A DNA stretch of 37,027 nt from positions 1 to 37,027 of the IMG/VR virus record IMGVR_UViG_3300044858_003524, one strand, 5' to 3'. Source of the stretch: a virus. The notes below the pieces were generated by a model. The model made no database searches. It was given only the letters and a program-made list of their open reading frames with translations, and had not been told where the DNA came from. The position numbers were made by a program, and so were the translations under genes. Of this stretch, positions 29,125 to 37,027 are shown piece by piece; the first letter of the stretch is position 1, and each line of letters starts with the position of its first letter.

Positions 29125-29130
29125 TATACT
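29125..29130 (+). promoter_or_regulatory. -10 box TATACT before the tail completion gene
   Basis: TATACT is followed by TCCGCC and ATG 29137, the same six-base spacing and gap sequence as before the portal gene. It restarts plus-strand transcription after the minus-strand island. The -35 region is weak. Confidence 0.5.
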
Positions 29131-29136
29131 TCCGCC

Positions 29137-29691
29137 ATGGGCCTCGACCTCTCAGGGCTGAAGCGGATCAAGCAGGTCAAGGACGATCTTGCCCGTGCCG
29201 TCTTCTTCGCGTGCCAGGAATACGGCAACGGTGGGTTCCGAGCCGAGCCCATCGTCAGGCAGCACTTCACCGACGGGAACCAGGGTCGCTACAAGTGGGC
29301 TCCGCTTTCGGCTAAGTACGCAGGCTGGAAGAAGGGCAACACCAAGGACCTCAAGAAGGGCATCAAGTCAGCGGGTCGCGTCGTGCCGAAGGGCAAGGGC
29401 TTGCCAATGTTGGTGTTGACCGGCAAGCTGCGTGACTCGATCAGCGGCAAGGGCGCACGAGTGACCCGCACCGGACCCGAGACCTTCGTGATCACTTGGC
29501 TTAACCGCCCGTTCTACGCGATCTATCACCACACCGGGACGGCGAAGATGCCGAAGCGCAGCCCGATCGAACCGAACGAGCAGGACCAGAAGCAGTTCCT
29601 CGACGCAGCCAACCGCTACCTGTCGGCCTTCCTTGGCAAAGCCGGGACGGTGGCCCCGGGTGGCGCACCTGGGCCACGGGCAAGGGCGTAG
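29137..29691 (+). CDS. Tail completion / virion morphogenesis protein
   Basis: The 184-residue basic protein has W-A-P-L-S-A-K-Y and K-G, then L-V-L-T-G-K-L-R-D-S-I (about residues 87-98), then Y-A-I-Y-H-H-T-G-T and a final helix. This is the pattern of the HK97 gp10/Mu gpG group that seals the tail or neck. ATG 29137 lies six bases after a -10 box without a ribosome site. It is the first tail gene in the right half and precedes the probable tube protein. Confidence 0.75.
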   Translation: MGLDLSGLKRIKQVKDDLARAVFFACQEYGNGGFRAEPIVRQHFTDGNQGRYKWAPLSAKYAGWKKGNTKDLKKGIKSAGRVVPKGKGLPMLVLTGKLRDSISGKGARVTRTGPETFVITWLNRPFYAIYHHTGTAKMPKRSPIEPNEQDQKQFLDAANRYLSAFLGKAGTVAPGGAPGPRARA

Positions 29692-29746
29692 ACGCGAAGC
29701 TTCCTTTGTCGGGCTCGACCGATAAACTGCGCACAGGAGAACCCCC

Positions 29747-30139
29747 ATGGCCTGTGTCGTCCATCTTCTGTCGTCCGCGACTCATGGCGTCACAGCCATT
29801 GCGGACGTGCAGTCAGCCTCCATCGACGAGGGTGGAAGCGCTCAAGAATACATCACTGCAGACGATCCGGACGTGCAGCTTGTCGCTGTCGATCGCATCG
29901 CTGCCACCGTCACGATCACGAAGCTCGGATACGAAGCCGCCCCCGCGATTGGCGACGTTGCCGCCTCGCCCGGTCTCACCCTCGTGCTGAAGCCTCGTGC
30001 TGAAGGCAAGGGCGTCACCGCCAGCCCGGTCAACATCGTCTTTGCCAAGGCGGTCTGTGTTAGCAAGGGCAGCGGACCAACAATCGAAGGCAGCCCGTCC
30101 TATACGGTCACCTTCCGCTGCTACGCAGCCCCGGCCTAA
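29747..30139 (+). CDS. Probable major tail protein
   Basis: The 130-residue, mainly beta protein (A-A-T-V-T-I-T-K-L-G-Y-E, Y-T-V-T-F-R-C-Y-A-A) has AGGAG before ATG 29747. Its codon choice is C/G-ending like that of the coat gene, which suggests high expression. Its place between the completion protein and the tape-measure-like gene suggests the tail tube. No family was firmly recognised. Confidence 0.55.
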   Translation: MACVVHLLSSATHGVTAIADVQSASIDEGGSAQEYITADDPDVQLVAVDRIAATVTITKLGYEAAPAIGDVAASPGLTLVLKPRAEGKGVTASPVNIVFAKAVCVSKGSGPTIEGSPSYTVTFRCYAAPA

Positions 30140-30142
30140 GCC

Positions 30143-30643
30143 GTGATCGACCCAGCCTCGCGTCTCAAACCGGGAGTGGACATCCGGCGAGGCGAAACCG
30201 TGGTCACCAAGGCTGGTGCCTCATTGGTGATCTTGCCTGTCCTCATCCGCCCGATCGATGTCTTGCTTGGCAAGTGTCAGTCATGGCACCTCGACCTGCT
30301 CGAACTCCGCAACCAGTGGGCGGCAGCATCGCGCAGGAACCTGCGCCCTGAGATTCCCGGTGAAATCGTCGCGACGGTGGCGAGGGAGGCGGTCGCCAGT
30401 TCGTACGTGACCACAGGCGGCGTGATCGACGAGTGGTTCACCGATGATGACGGCGAATCGCTGATCAAGATCTGCACTGCTGCCATGGGTGCAAACAGCG
30501 GGAACGTAGCACAGGCCGACGTCCGCAGGCGTGCACTGTGCATCGCTCTTGCTGGATGCGGCGAGGTTCCGCTCACTGCAATCGAGACCGCGATTGCCTG
30601 TGACTTCGTGATCAACAGCGGTCGTGCGCCCGAAGGAGTCTGA
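30143..30643 (+). CDS. Tail protein, possible assembly chaperone
   Basis: The 166-residue protein starts with GTG 30143, three bases after the previous stop. It is helical after a short beta start (A-S-L-V-I-L-P-V-L-I-R-P-I-D-V-L-L). Directly before a tape-measure-like gene, this slot normally holds a tail assembly chaperone. I saw no obvious slippery frameshift site. Function inferred from position only. Confidence 0.5.
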   Translation: MIDPASRLKPGVDIRRGETVVTKAGASLVILPVLIRPIDVLLGKCQSWHLDLLELRNQWAAASRRNLRPEIPGEIVATVAREAVASSYVTTGGVIDEWFTDDDGESLIKICTAAMGANSGNVAQADVRRRALCIALAGCGEVPLTAIETAIACDFVINSGRAPEGV

Positions 30644-30645
30644 CC

Positions 30646-31857
30646 ATGTCGGGTCTCACCGTACCAGTCAACGCCCCAGGTCTGAACCAGACCTCAGCCG
30701 ATTTTGACAAGCTGGATGCAAGCGCCACCAAGGGTGCACGCGCCATGGTTGGCGCGAGTACCAGCGCTGACAAGGTCAGCAAGAGTATGGAGGTGTTGCA
30801 AAAGCGGATGATGAGCGGTGAGGTCATCCGCAACGCTTCGGCCACGTTTGCCCTCATGGCGACGCAGGGAACCAATCTCAACGACAAGATCACCGCCCTG
30901 ACCGCGAGCCTCGCTTCGGTCCCAGGTCCGGTCGGTCTGGTGGCGGCTGGTGTTGCTGCCGCATCGACGATCTTTGGCATCTTCTCCAAGGAAGCCAAGG
31001 CTGCAGCCGACGAAGTCGATGCGCTGGGCAAGCAACTTGTCGATCTTGGGAAGGCGCGGGTCGCTGGGCTCGACGCAGTGGCCGACCGCATCAGTGGGGC
31101 GGCAATGAAGATCGGGATGGCACTGCGCGGAGCGACCGCCTCCGGCGCGACCAGCGCAGGAATCGACCGCGTGGCAGAGATTGCGGGCGGTGACCCGACC
31201 AAGCAGCTTGGCTTCGCCAGTCAGCTTGCCGAGAGTGATCTTTCCGCCCCAAATCAAGAGCAGGTGGTCGGAATCCTCGAGGCTGCGCGGAATGCTGGTG
31301 TTGAAATCACCAAGGACGTCGTTGCCAAGGCGATTGCCCAGGCGAAAGATCGGTTGTCAGCCGATACCGGAACTCAGGCCGACATTGATGCGGTCCGAGC
31401 TTCTACAGAAGAGGCTGGCATGCGTGGGGGTGGTGAGTTTGTCGGTGGTTACAACTTCGCAGGCCCGCGAGAGAAGATGAGTCGGGCGGACGCGATCGTT
31501 GACCTCATGGACCCGACCAGTGGTGACCGGTCGAAGGCAGTTGACCGTCTCAATCGCTCGTTCACACAGTCAGCCTGGGCAGAGCAGGCAGCACTGCGGG
31601 CGGCGGAACGTCCGGTCCTAGCTGAGGGCGCACGCACGATCGGTGACGCGACGCGCAGCTTCGGCACGGTCGAGCAGGAAGCTCTGATCAAGGCGACGAT
31701 CACCAACGCACAGAGTACCGACACTCTGACCAAGTCGATTGTTGACCTCGACAAGACAATCAAGGAAACCACCGGCAAGCAGGGCGAGGCCAAGACCAAG
31801 GCTTATTCTGGTTGGCGCTCCTGGTTCAACGGTGACGAACCGAGCACCAGCCCATGA
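30646..31857 (+). CDS. Probable tape measure protein (short)
   Basis: The 403-residue protein is helical and Ala-rich, with a hydrophobic membrane-like stretch (about residues 90-110: V-P-G-P-V-G-L-V-A-A-G-V-A-A-A-S-T-I-F-G), as in tape measure proteins. AAGGAG precedes ATG 30646. At 403 residues it would set an unusually short siphovirus tail if each residue adds about 0.15 nm (a general rule). No lytic transglycosylase or peptidase motif is visible. Confidence 0.6.
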   Translation: MSGLTVPVNAPGLNQTSADFDKLDASATKGARAMVGASTSADKVSKSMEVLQKRMMSGEVIRNASATFALMATQGTNLNDKITALTASLASVPGPVGLVAAGVAAASTIFGIFSKEAKAAADEVDALGKQLVDLGKARVAGLDAVADRISGAAMKIGMALRGATASGATSAGIDRVAEIAGGDPTKQLGFASQLAESDLSAPNQEQVVGILEAARNAGVEITKDVVAKAIAQAKDRLSADTGTQADIDAVRASTEEAGMRGGGEFVGGYNFAGPREKMSRADAIVDLMDPTSGDRSKAVDRLNRSFTQSAWAEQAALRAAERPVLAEGARTIGDATRSFGTVEQEALIKATITNAQSTDTLTKSIVDLDKTIKETTGKQGEAKTKAYSGWRSWFNGDEPSTSP

Positions 31858-32207
31858 GCGAGACCATTGGAAGCTGGACAGTCGATACGGCTGAGGGAAT
31901 CCTCAAGCCAGCGCTTGGTGTGGTCAAGATCAGCATCGACCCAGCACCACCCGTGTACGATACCTCGCTCGCGACTGGTCAGGTCTCAGTGATTCAGACT
32001 TCGCGCAGCTTTGCAACTGTGGCTCTAGCACTGGCCGAGGCGGAAGACTACCGTTCGGCCTTCGGTGCAGCCGTGCTGTTTCGTGGCGTCGTGTGCTTCG
32101 TGGCCGACGTCGTGCCTGATCACCGGGCAGCACGGACTGGCAACGCGGGCGAAGGCATCGCGGTCTGTGAGTGGCACCTTGTCGCCCCCTACACCTGGGT
32201 CCCATAA
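31854..32207 (+). CDS. Small tail protein
   Basis: The 117-residue mixed protein (S-V-I-Q-T-S-R-S-F-A-T-V-A-L-A-L-A) overlaps the tape-measure-like gene by four bases (ATGA), and its stop shares an A with the next start (TAATG). It is therefore coupled on both sides. It may be a distal tail or baseplate piece; not recognised. Confidence 0.6.
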   Translation: MSETIGSWTVDTAEGILKPALGVVKISIDPAPPVYDTSLATGQVSVIQTSRSFATVALALAEAEDYRSAFGAAVLFRGVVCFVADVVPDHRAARTGNAGEGIAVCEWHLVAPYTWVP

Positions 32208-34612
32208 TGAGCGTCACGATCGGTGGTCTGTCCTACAACGGAGCAACCGGGACCCCGTACCCTGTCGTTCCCGAAGGAAACCTCAAAGCCTGGGCCACCG
32301 CAGCCGAAGCATACCGCTATCGCGGTTCGCCACGGAAAGACGGTGGTGAGATCGTTGCGTGGCTTGATTGCACACAGGTCAACGCGCAGCGCAGACTGGC
32401 CGAGGCTGGTGGACATATCGGGAAGATCGTGTCGGTCGTGTACCCACACGGCACAATCAACAACCTGATCGTCGCGAGTGTCAGCGGTGAATGGCAAGCC
32501 AAGGCAGGCACCACCAATGGTGGCGTCCTGGTTCTGCGCATAACCTTCGACTACACAAACAAAAAAGACAGCGGCGACGTTGAGAAGTCGCTCGTCTGGT
32601 GTGAGACCTCCTCCGCCCTTGCTGGTCCGTGGACACAGCAGCCGACCTGGGCCTGTCTCGGCAGCCAGGACGGAATCGGGACCTACGCTGGTGACGCAGA
32701 AGCCAGTGTTGTCAACGAACTGCCCGACTTGTCACTCGTTGGTAAGTATGTGCGGTTGGTGTTGAAAGACAACTATCCAACAACCAAGTCGGTTCAATGG
32801 GTTGGAGCAATCGCGACAGTCGGGGCACATGGGCGGCGGGACCCTTCCACCGGGACGAAGTGGGGCAGCAAGACCACCTACCAGTTTGCCGGGATTGCGT
32901 CTGTCCTCGCTGCTCTCTACCCGACTGATTGGCTTGGGACGCAGCAGGGTGGCGAGGATTTTGGTGGTCCTTCACCGGCTGGGGGCAGTACCACCCAGGC
33001 AACCTGTGGCTTCATGGACTTCAATGCAGGTGGTGGCAAAGATCGTGGCAGTAGCCTCGTAACTGTGACGCCCGAGACCGTCAACCAAGTATACCTGCAT
33101 GGGACCGGTGTCGGTCCGCTCGGTGACAAGTGGAATGCGGGCCAAGCACTGCGCACGTTCCTCAACATCACGCGCAACCGACTCAACAATTTCCCGATCA
33201 AGCTCGACACCAGCTTCGACGCACTGCTCACCTATGAGGAAACGTGGTCAGTTGAAGGACAGTCAGTCCTCGACTTCATCGCGCAGGTCCTCTCGCCATC
33301 TGTCAAGCGGACTTTCCGCCTCGACACCACCACAGGTGAATCAGGCGTCGCTGGCTCGGGCTTCGTGTCAATCGTGCCGATCGACCTCGAAGCAGCCGGT
33401 AGCGAGGTTGATGTCTCGACGAACAGCAGCACAGACTGGCAGGCCAGCCTTGACGGGACGCAGACCAACGATCGCTGGTTCCTCGACCTTGGGCCGCGTG
33501 AGTTTATCGCAACCGTCACCTTTGATGCCGCGTCGTTCGAAGATGGCACGAAGGGATGGACTGGTGCTGATCGCCTGACCTGGGACGGGAGGACCGGCGA
33601 AGGTCTCGTCGATAGCAAAATCCTCGCTGTCTTCCGTCGATTCGTGATGCGTCGTGATTGGGGTCTGTTTACTAGTGGTGGCAGCATCGACCGAATCCCG
33701 AACACCCGCGCACTGGACACCGGCAAGGAAACTGGCGAACTGTCTGGCAACCAAACCGCACCAGATGGCACGTATGGCGGACTCCGCATCCTGCGCACTC
33801 TTCCATTTGGCCCCGGTGCAGACTTCTCTGGTGCGAGTGACAAGCCAATCTCTCCACAAACCCCGACTACTGGTCCGCTGGTGTGGTGGTTCAAGGGGGG
33901 AACATACACTCTCGCACACGAGGATTACCAAGTCCAGGTCGAACAGGAAATGGCTGGGATCACGCTTGGGCGAGGTGGTGCTGATTCAGTCGCAATCAAA
34001 GCGAAGATCGATGACAGCAACACCATCCGTGCGACGCTGTCCTTCGTGCATTATCTCAACTGGCGTGCTTCGCGGTTGACCGCTGGGACGGAACCGAGGA
34101 CCGATGCACCACGTGTTGGGATTTCGCGCCTTCGCCCTGCGATGCGACGGACTGACATCATCCAGGACACCATCGTCGGGTTGACCAACGCCACCACCAC
34201 AGTCCTCGCTGCAGCCGGTAGGAAGGACAATGGACCCGACATCGCTGATCTTGCAGATGGCTTCAAGCGCTGGTTCCTCACGGACTCGGGCACGCTGCAG
34301 TGGACGAATCCGAGCGTTGACGTATTGACGCCTCTGCCCGGTACCATAATCAGTCAGGTTAAAGTCGTCCGCACGGCTGGACCGCCTCCAGTCGTTGGAA
34401 CGTTGGTGCTTGGCGGCATACCAGTGGCACAGCGTCGGGTCTCGTGGGATTTGTTCGCCCCAGGCGTCACCTGGACCGCGAGTCGGGTCATGCCAACGCT
34501 CAGCATCGGTGGCAAGGGTGCGGTTGTGGCACAGAACGGCAACATCCCAAGGCAGGCGTCACCCGGGGCGAAGACCGGAACCACGCAACCCAAGCCAACC
34601 AGAGGGCTCTGA
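32207..34612 (+). CDS. Large tail hub / baseplate-like protein
   Basis: The 801-residue protein follows the small tail gene in a TAATG overlap. It is beta-rich, with features of tail hubs: E-T-W-S-V-E-G-Q-S-V-L-D-F-I-A-Q-V-L (about 345-365), which resembles hub domains that read minor-tail contacts, and a late K-V-V-R-T-A-G-P. Size and position before the receptor-binding genes suggest a hub (gp27/gpJ-like). No peptidoglycan hydrolase motif was recognised. Identity is inferred. Confidence 0.6.
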   Translation: MSVTIGGLSYNGATGTPYPVVPEGNLKAWATAAEAYRYRGSPRKDGGEIVAWLDCTQVNAQRRLAEAGGHIGKIVSVVYPHGTINNLIVASVSGEWQAKAGTTNGGVLVLRITFDYTNKKDSGDVEKSLVWCETSSALAGPWTQQPTWACLGSQDGIGTYAGDAEASVVNELPDLSLVGKYVRLVLKDNYPTTKSVQWVGAIATVGAHGRRDPSTGTKWGSKTTYQFAGIASVLAALYPTDWLGTQQGGEDFGGPSPAGGSTTQATCGFMDFNAGGGKDRGSSLVTVTPETVNQVYLHGTGVGPLGDKWNAGQALRTFLNITRNRLNNFPIKLDTSFDALLTYEETWSVEGQSVLDFIAQVLSPSVKRTFRLDTTTGESGVAGSGFVSIVPIDLEAAGSEVDVSTNSSTDWQASLDGTQTNDRWFLDLGPREFIATVTFDAASFEDGTKGWTGADRLTWDGRTGEGLVDSKILAVFRRFVMRRDWGLFTSGGSIDRIPNTRALDTGKETGELSGNQTAPDGTYGGLRILRTLPFGPGADFSGASDKPISPQTPTTGPLVWWFKGGTYTLAHEDYQVQVEQEMAGITLGRGGADSVAIKAKIDDSNTIRATLSFVHYLNWRASRLTAGTEPRTDAPRVGISRLRPAMRRTDIIQDTIVGLTNATTTVLAAAGRKDNGPDIADLADGFKRWFLTDSGTLQWTNPSVDVLTPLPGTIISQVKVVRTAGPPPVVGTLVLGGIPVAQRRVSWDLFAPGVTWTASRVMPTLSIGGKGAVVAQNGNIPRQASPGAKTGTTQPKPTRGL

Positions 34613-34613
34613 C

Positions 34614-35633
34614 ATGGACATGGAAGCCGAGATCCGCGAACTGCAGCGGCAGATGAAGGGCATACCGTCCCGATTTGCCGGTGGCGGTTCGGTCGCTCCG
34701 ACCCCGTCGTATCCGTGGGTGCAGCTTCTCGCGGTCGGCGGGCAGACGCTCATCACGTCCGCCCCGAAGTCCTATGGTATCAAGCGCAAGGTCGGTGAAG
34801 CGAAGCCGACGCACTGGATATATTCACCAATTCGGGCGACGGCGACGTGTTCGCTGTCGCTAGGTGCAGTCTCGACCGTCAGCATGACGAACATCGGGCA
34901 GGGGTACACAACCGCCCCTGTCGTCACCGTGAGTGCGCCACCCGGAGGCGGTACGCAGGCGGTTCTGACGCCGACGGTGGCCGACGGCGGAAGCGTGGCC
35001 GGGGTTTATATCACAGCATGCGGCACCTTGTACGGTGCGGTCACCGGGACGCCTCCGCTCGTTACCTTCTCCGCCCCTCCGTCCGGGGTGACCGCGACGG
35101 GCTCCGCGTTTATCCGCGATGGCAAGGTCGTTGGCGTCACGGTCACGAACGCTGGCAGTGGATACGTCACCGCACCGACGGTCACCATCGACGCGAGTGA
35201 TGGTGGCGGAACGTTGGCGACGGCGACAGCGGTCGTCCGCAAGGGCAAGATTTCTCTCGCCATAACTACTGCGGGCAGTGGTTATGTTGCAACACCGACA
35301 ATCACAATCGCTGCACCACCCGACGCACCAAGCCCAGCACCGCCTAACATAGCTGACGATTCGCCAGCACAATGGGCCGACGGGATCGGGTGGGGGCGCA
35401 TCCAAGGCGGAAGCCTGTCTGGTGGGCTGGCAACCACCCAGCCTGTCTTGATTTGTCACGATGACCGGAGCCTCGTTCCTTATGGCATCATGGGTGAAGG
35501 TGGGAATGCTCCACTCAGCCGACCTGCAGACTCCATATTGACGTGGTACCGAACACTGGTGAAGCTAACGATCGCAGACGCCGACGCCGACGGTGTGCTG
35601 GAAGCTTGGGTTCCCATGGCGGGCGGGGCCTAG
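34614..35633 (+). CDS. Tail fibre / receptor-binding protein with G-x-G-Y repeats
   Basis: The 339-residue protein begins with a short helix (M-D-M-E-A-E-I-R-E-L-Q-R-Q-M-K) that could form a trimeric coiled-coil anchor. Beta repeats centred on G-Q-G-Y-T-T-A-P, G-S-G-Y-V-T-A-P and G-S-G-Y-V-A-T-P follow, common in phage fibres. The C-terminal 90 residues form a separate domain. AGAGGG precedes ATG 34614. Longer upstream readings overlap the hub gene. A receptor or attachment role is inferred from repeats and position. Confidence 0.65.
   Translation: MDMEAEIRELQRQMKGIPSRFAGGGSVAPTPSYPWVQLLAVGGQTLITSAPKSYGIKRKVGEAKPTHWIYSPIRATATCSLSLGAVSTVSMTNIGQGYTTAPVVTVSAPPGGGTQAVLTPTVADGGSVAGVYITACGTLYGAVTGTPPLVTFSAPPSGVTATGSAFIRDGKVVGVTVTNAGSGYVTAPTVTIDASDGGGTLATATAVVRKGKISLAITTAGSGYVATPTITIAAPPDAPSPAPPNIADDSPAQWADGIGWGRIQGGSLSGGLATTQPVLICHDDRSLVPYGIMGEGGNAPLSRPADSILTWYRTLVKLTIADADADGVLEAWVPMAGGA
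34890..35315 (+). repeat. G-x-G-Y beta repeats (protein level)
   Basis: Units with G-x-G-Y-x-x-x-P-x-V/I-T-V/I lie at about 34897, 35152 and 35274. A related G-V-G-Y-T-V-G-D segment lies at about 23054 in the surface protein. Confidence 0.7.
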
Positions 35634-35634
35634 C

Positions 35635-37017
35635 GTGGGGCTCCTACGGGTCACACTCGGGGCCGCGTTCCCGTATGAATCGTGGATACGCCAGTCGGAA
35701 CCCGGGTGGACAAAATGGCCGAAGTGGAATCCGATCGTCTACGGGGCGACCGCGATTCCGGGGCAATGTGACCCCGCCCGGCACGGGTTTTGTATTCCAT
35801 ACGACGCCCCGGGAGTGACGGAGCTATATAGCGACAGGGATTGGAACGGCATATTCTACGAGGACACCTATTACGATTACCGCATCGTTGAAACTCCCTC
35901 GCTTGTCATTCCCGAGGATGCGTATTGGTTGGTCGAAAACCCGGTGGGATCGTCCAGCCCGTACTACGAGCTGACCGGTTTGCCGGGCGCATATGTTCCC
36001 GGGGCGGTCCTCGCGCAGCGGTTCGTGCTCGGGTTCAGCAATGCCTATATACATCTGCGCTCGCTCCGTCCGACGGGGCACGGTTTGGCGCGGGTTGGAT
36101 ATACGAACCCGATAACCTCGTCAGGCTTCGACTATCACTCGGTCCAACCGTGTTTGGTCAAGGCGGCGACTTCCGGCATGACGAGCGCACGACTGTCCGC
36201 GCAGATCGCATACCTCCAACGCGCGTCGTTTATCGGCGGGCAGGGTGACCGCGATTCGAGCCTCGCGGTTTACACTTGGGATGGTTCGGCCTGGACCCGC
36301 GTTCCTAACGTGTGGCCTACGGGTACGGATTATTACACCGTCTGGAATGTTCGCGGGGCGATTGACTACGGGGTCACCGTCGATGAGGCGACAAGCGTCG
36401 TCACCGGGGCGCAAGTCATTCCGCCCGGTTGGTGCATGCCCTTGGGCGGCGAGGACTATGATTATGGATACGTAGATGGTTTGGCTTGGCCGCTATCGGT
36501 GCGCGGCTTCCGGTGCGCCGTGAGGGAAAGGTATGTGGCAGCATCCGACTTCTGGACGTACACGAAGATCGTCGTCCTCTGGCGACCGATGGGCAACTAC
36601 GTTGCCATTGCCAGCAGTCCCGAACCTGACCCGCCACCGGCGGACCAGAACCCGCCACCGGACACCCCATATGTCAACCTCGGTCGCGATGGTTGCGACG
36701 AGGACGCGTTGTCATACTTGCGCGATGCGGCGATCGCGGGCGTTGGGGCGGCAGGCTGGACCGTTCTCGGCATTGCATCCGGTGCGCCCTCCTCGACGGA
36801 GGGGGAATTCCAATACCCGCGAGACATCACAATAGCAACCCCACCGGCACCCGGGCAAGAAGTATGGTTGGCGGTTGTCTGTATTGAGGTGCCCAAAGCG
36901 GGTGGAGCCACTATGCGGCTGGACTATTCGAGCGCGTTCCTCGTCCCAGGTCCGACCGTGCTGCCGTTCTGCTTGTCGGTGGCGGGTGGTGGAGCAATCG
37001 CGGGCGGAACATCCTGA
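35635..37017 (+). CDS. Distal tail / receptor-binding protein
   Basis: The 460-residue protein starts at GTG 35635, two bases past the preceding stop. It is rich in Trp, Tyr and Gly (F-P-Y-E-S-W, P-G-W-T-K-W-P-K-W-N-P) with long beta regions, then a Pro-rich hinge (about residues 330-342: P-P-P-A-D-Q-N-P-P-P-D-T-P) and a C-terminal small domain of about 115 residues. As the last late gene it is the likely receptor-binding tip. Two copies of ATCGCGGGCG 264 bp apart (88 codons, in frame) flank most of the C-terminal domain. The last 94 bp overlap the convergent resolvase gene. No known family recognised. Confidence 0.65.
   Translation: MGLLRVTLGAAFPYESWIRQSEPGWTKWPKWNPIVYGATAIPGQCDPARHGFCIPYDAPGVTELYSDRDWNGIFYEDTYYDYRIVETPSLVIPEDAYWLVENPVGSSSPYYELTGLPGAYVPGAVLAQRFVLGFSNAYIHLRSLRPTGHGLARVGYTNPITSSGFDYHSVQPCLVKAATSGMTSARLSAQIAYLQRASFIGGQGDRDSSLAVYTWDGSAWTRVPNVWPTGTDYYTVWNVRGAIDYGVTVDEATSVVTGAQVIPPGWCMPLGGEDYDYGYVDGLAWPLSVRGFRCAVRERYVAASDFWTYTKIVVLWRPMGNYVAIASSPEPDPPPADQNPPPDTPYVNLGRDGCDEDALSYLRDAAIAGVGAAGWTVLGIASGAPSSTEGEFQYPRDITIATPPAPGQEVWLAVVCIEVPKAGGATMRLDYSSAFLVPGPTVLPFCLSVAGGGAIAGGTS
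36648..36742. repeat. Terminal direct repeat, right copy (identical to 1-95)
   Basis: This 95-base stretch within the last tail gene is repeated exactly at the left end of the window. Identity stops at 36743/96, just after the shared ATCGCGGGCG word. Confidence 0.9.
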
Positions 37018-37027
37018 TTACTGTTGA
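36924..37027 (-). CDS. True C-terminal end of the RecU-like resolvase (across junction)
   Basis: If the genome is closed at the 31-base overlap, the minus-strand resolvase frame enters at 37027 (V-N-S-N-Q-D-V-P-P-A-I-A-P-P) and ends with TAG at 36926-36924. This gives a Pro/Gly/Asn-rich tail and a total of 181 residues. It overlaps the 3' end of the last tail gene in the opposite sense, so the two genes are convergent and overlapping. Confidence 0.7.
   Translation of the reverse strand, partial: NSNQDVPPAIAPPPATDKQNGSTVGPGTRNALE
36997..37027. repeat. 31-base end overlap (identical to 86-116)
   Basis: The final 31 bases recur at 86-116 and then run on into the resolvase gene. This supports a circular or circularly permuted genome. 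Confidence 0.9.

Noticed and set aside
30600-30660. Programmed frameshift for a tail assembly chaperone
   Set aside because: No slippery heptamer was seen near the end of the 30143 gene, and the next gene has its own AAGGAG.

Overview
The window is an essentially complete tailed-phage genome of about 37 kb, roughly 60% GC by eye. It opens in a circular or circularly permuted form. The last 31 bases (36997-37027) recur at 86-116, and bases 1-95 recur at 36648-36742, so the unit genome would be about 36,911 bp. I see no integrase, tRNA, rRNA, insertion sequence or CRISPR array. The host cannot be read from the sequence. It recognises sigma70-like promoters (TTGACA, 16-bp spacer, TAAGAT) and apparently tolerates leaderless mRNAs.

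Left arm (1-13411, minus strand): replication, nucleotide and recombination genes, mostly coupled by 4-bp ATGA/GTGA overlaps. The central find is a complete aminoadenine (Z-genome) cassette: a family-A DNA polymerase of the DpoZ kind, PurZ (an adenylosuccinate synthetase homologue in which the catalytic Asp is replaced by Ser), MazZ (MazG-like dGTP pyrophosphohydrolase), an unknown 98-residue coiled-coil protein, and DatZ (HD-domain dATP triphosphohydrolase). MazZ would make dGMP from dGTP, PurZ would convert it to the N6-succinyl intermediate, host PurB and kinases would finish dZTP, DatZ would remove dATP, and DpoZ would polymerise with Z in place of A. Downstream lie a Cas4/RecB-like nuclease, a RecA-like/Sak4-like ATPase, an SSB-like protein, a DUF6378 protein and a RecU-like resolvase that spans the contig junction. 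Upstream lie several small proteins and an 876-residue primase-helicase.

Centre (13412-15434): an AT-rich divergent intergenic region (possible origin), a plus-strand helix-turn-helix protein, a gene-free stretch of about 435 bp with opposed terminators and inverted repeats, and a minus-strand protein with a histone-H1-like Lys/Ala/Pro segment.

Right arm (15435-37017, mostly plus strand): small and large terminase, portal, scaffold, P22-type coat protein, a large surface protein with BspA-type repeats, two membrane-associated proteins, head completion proteins, a MuF protein fused to an ADP-ribosyltransferase, tail completion protein, probable tail tube and tape measure, hub-like protein and two probable receptor-binding proteins. 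A minus-strand island of five small genes (27765-29044), with its own early-type promoter, interrupts this late operon. No endolysin was recognised.
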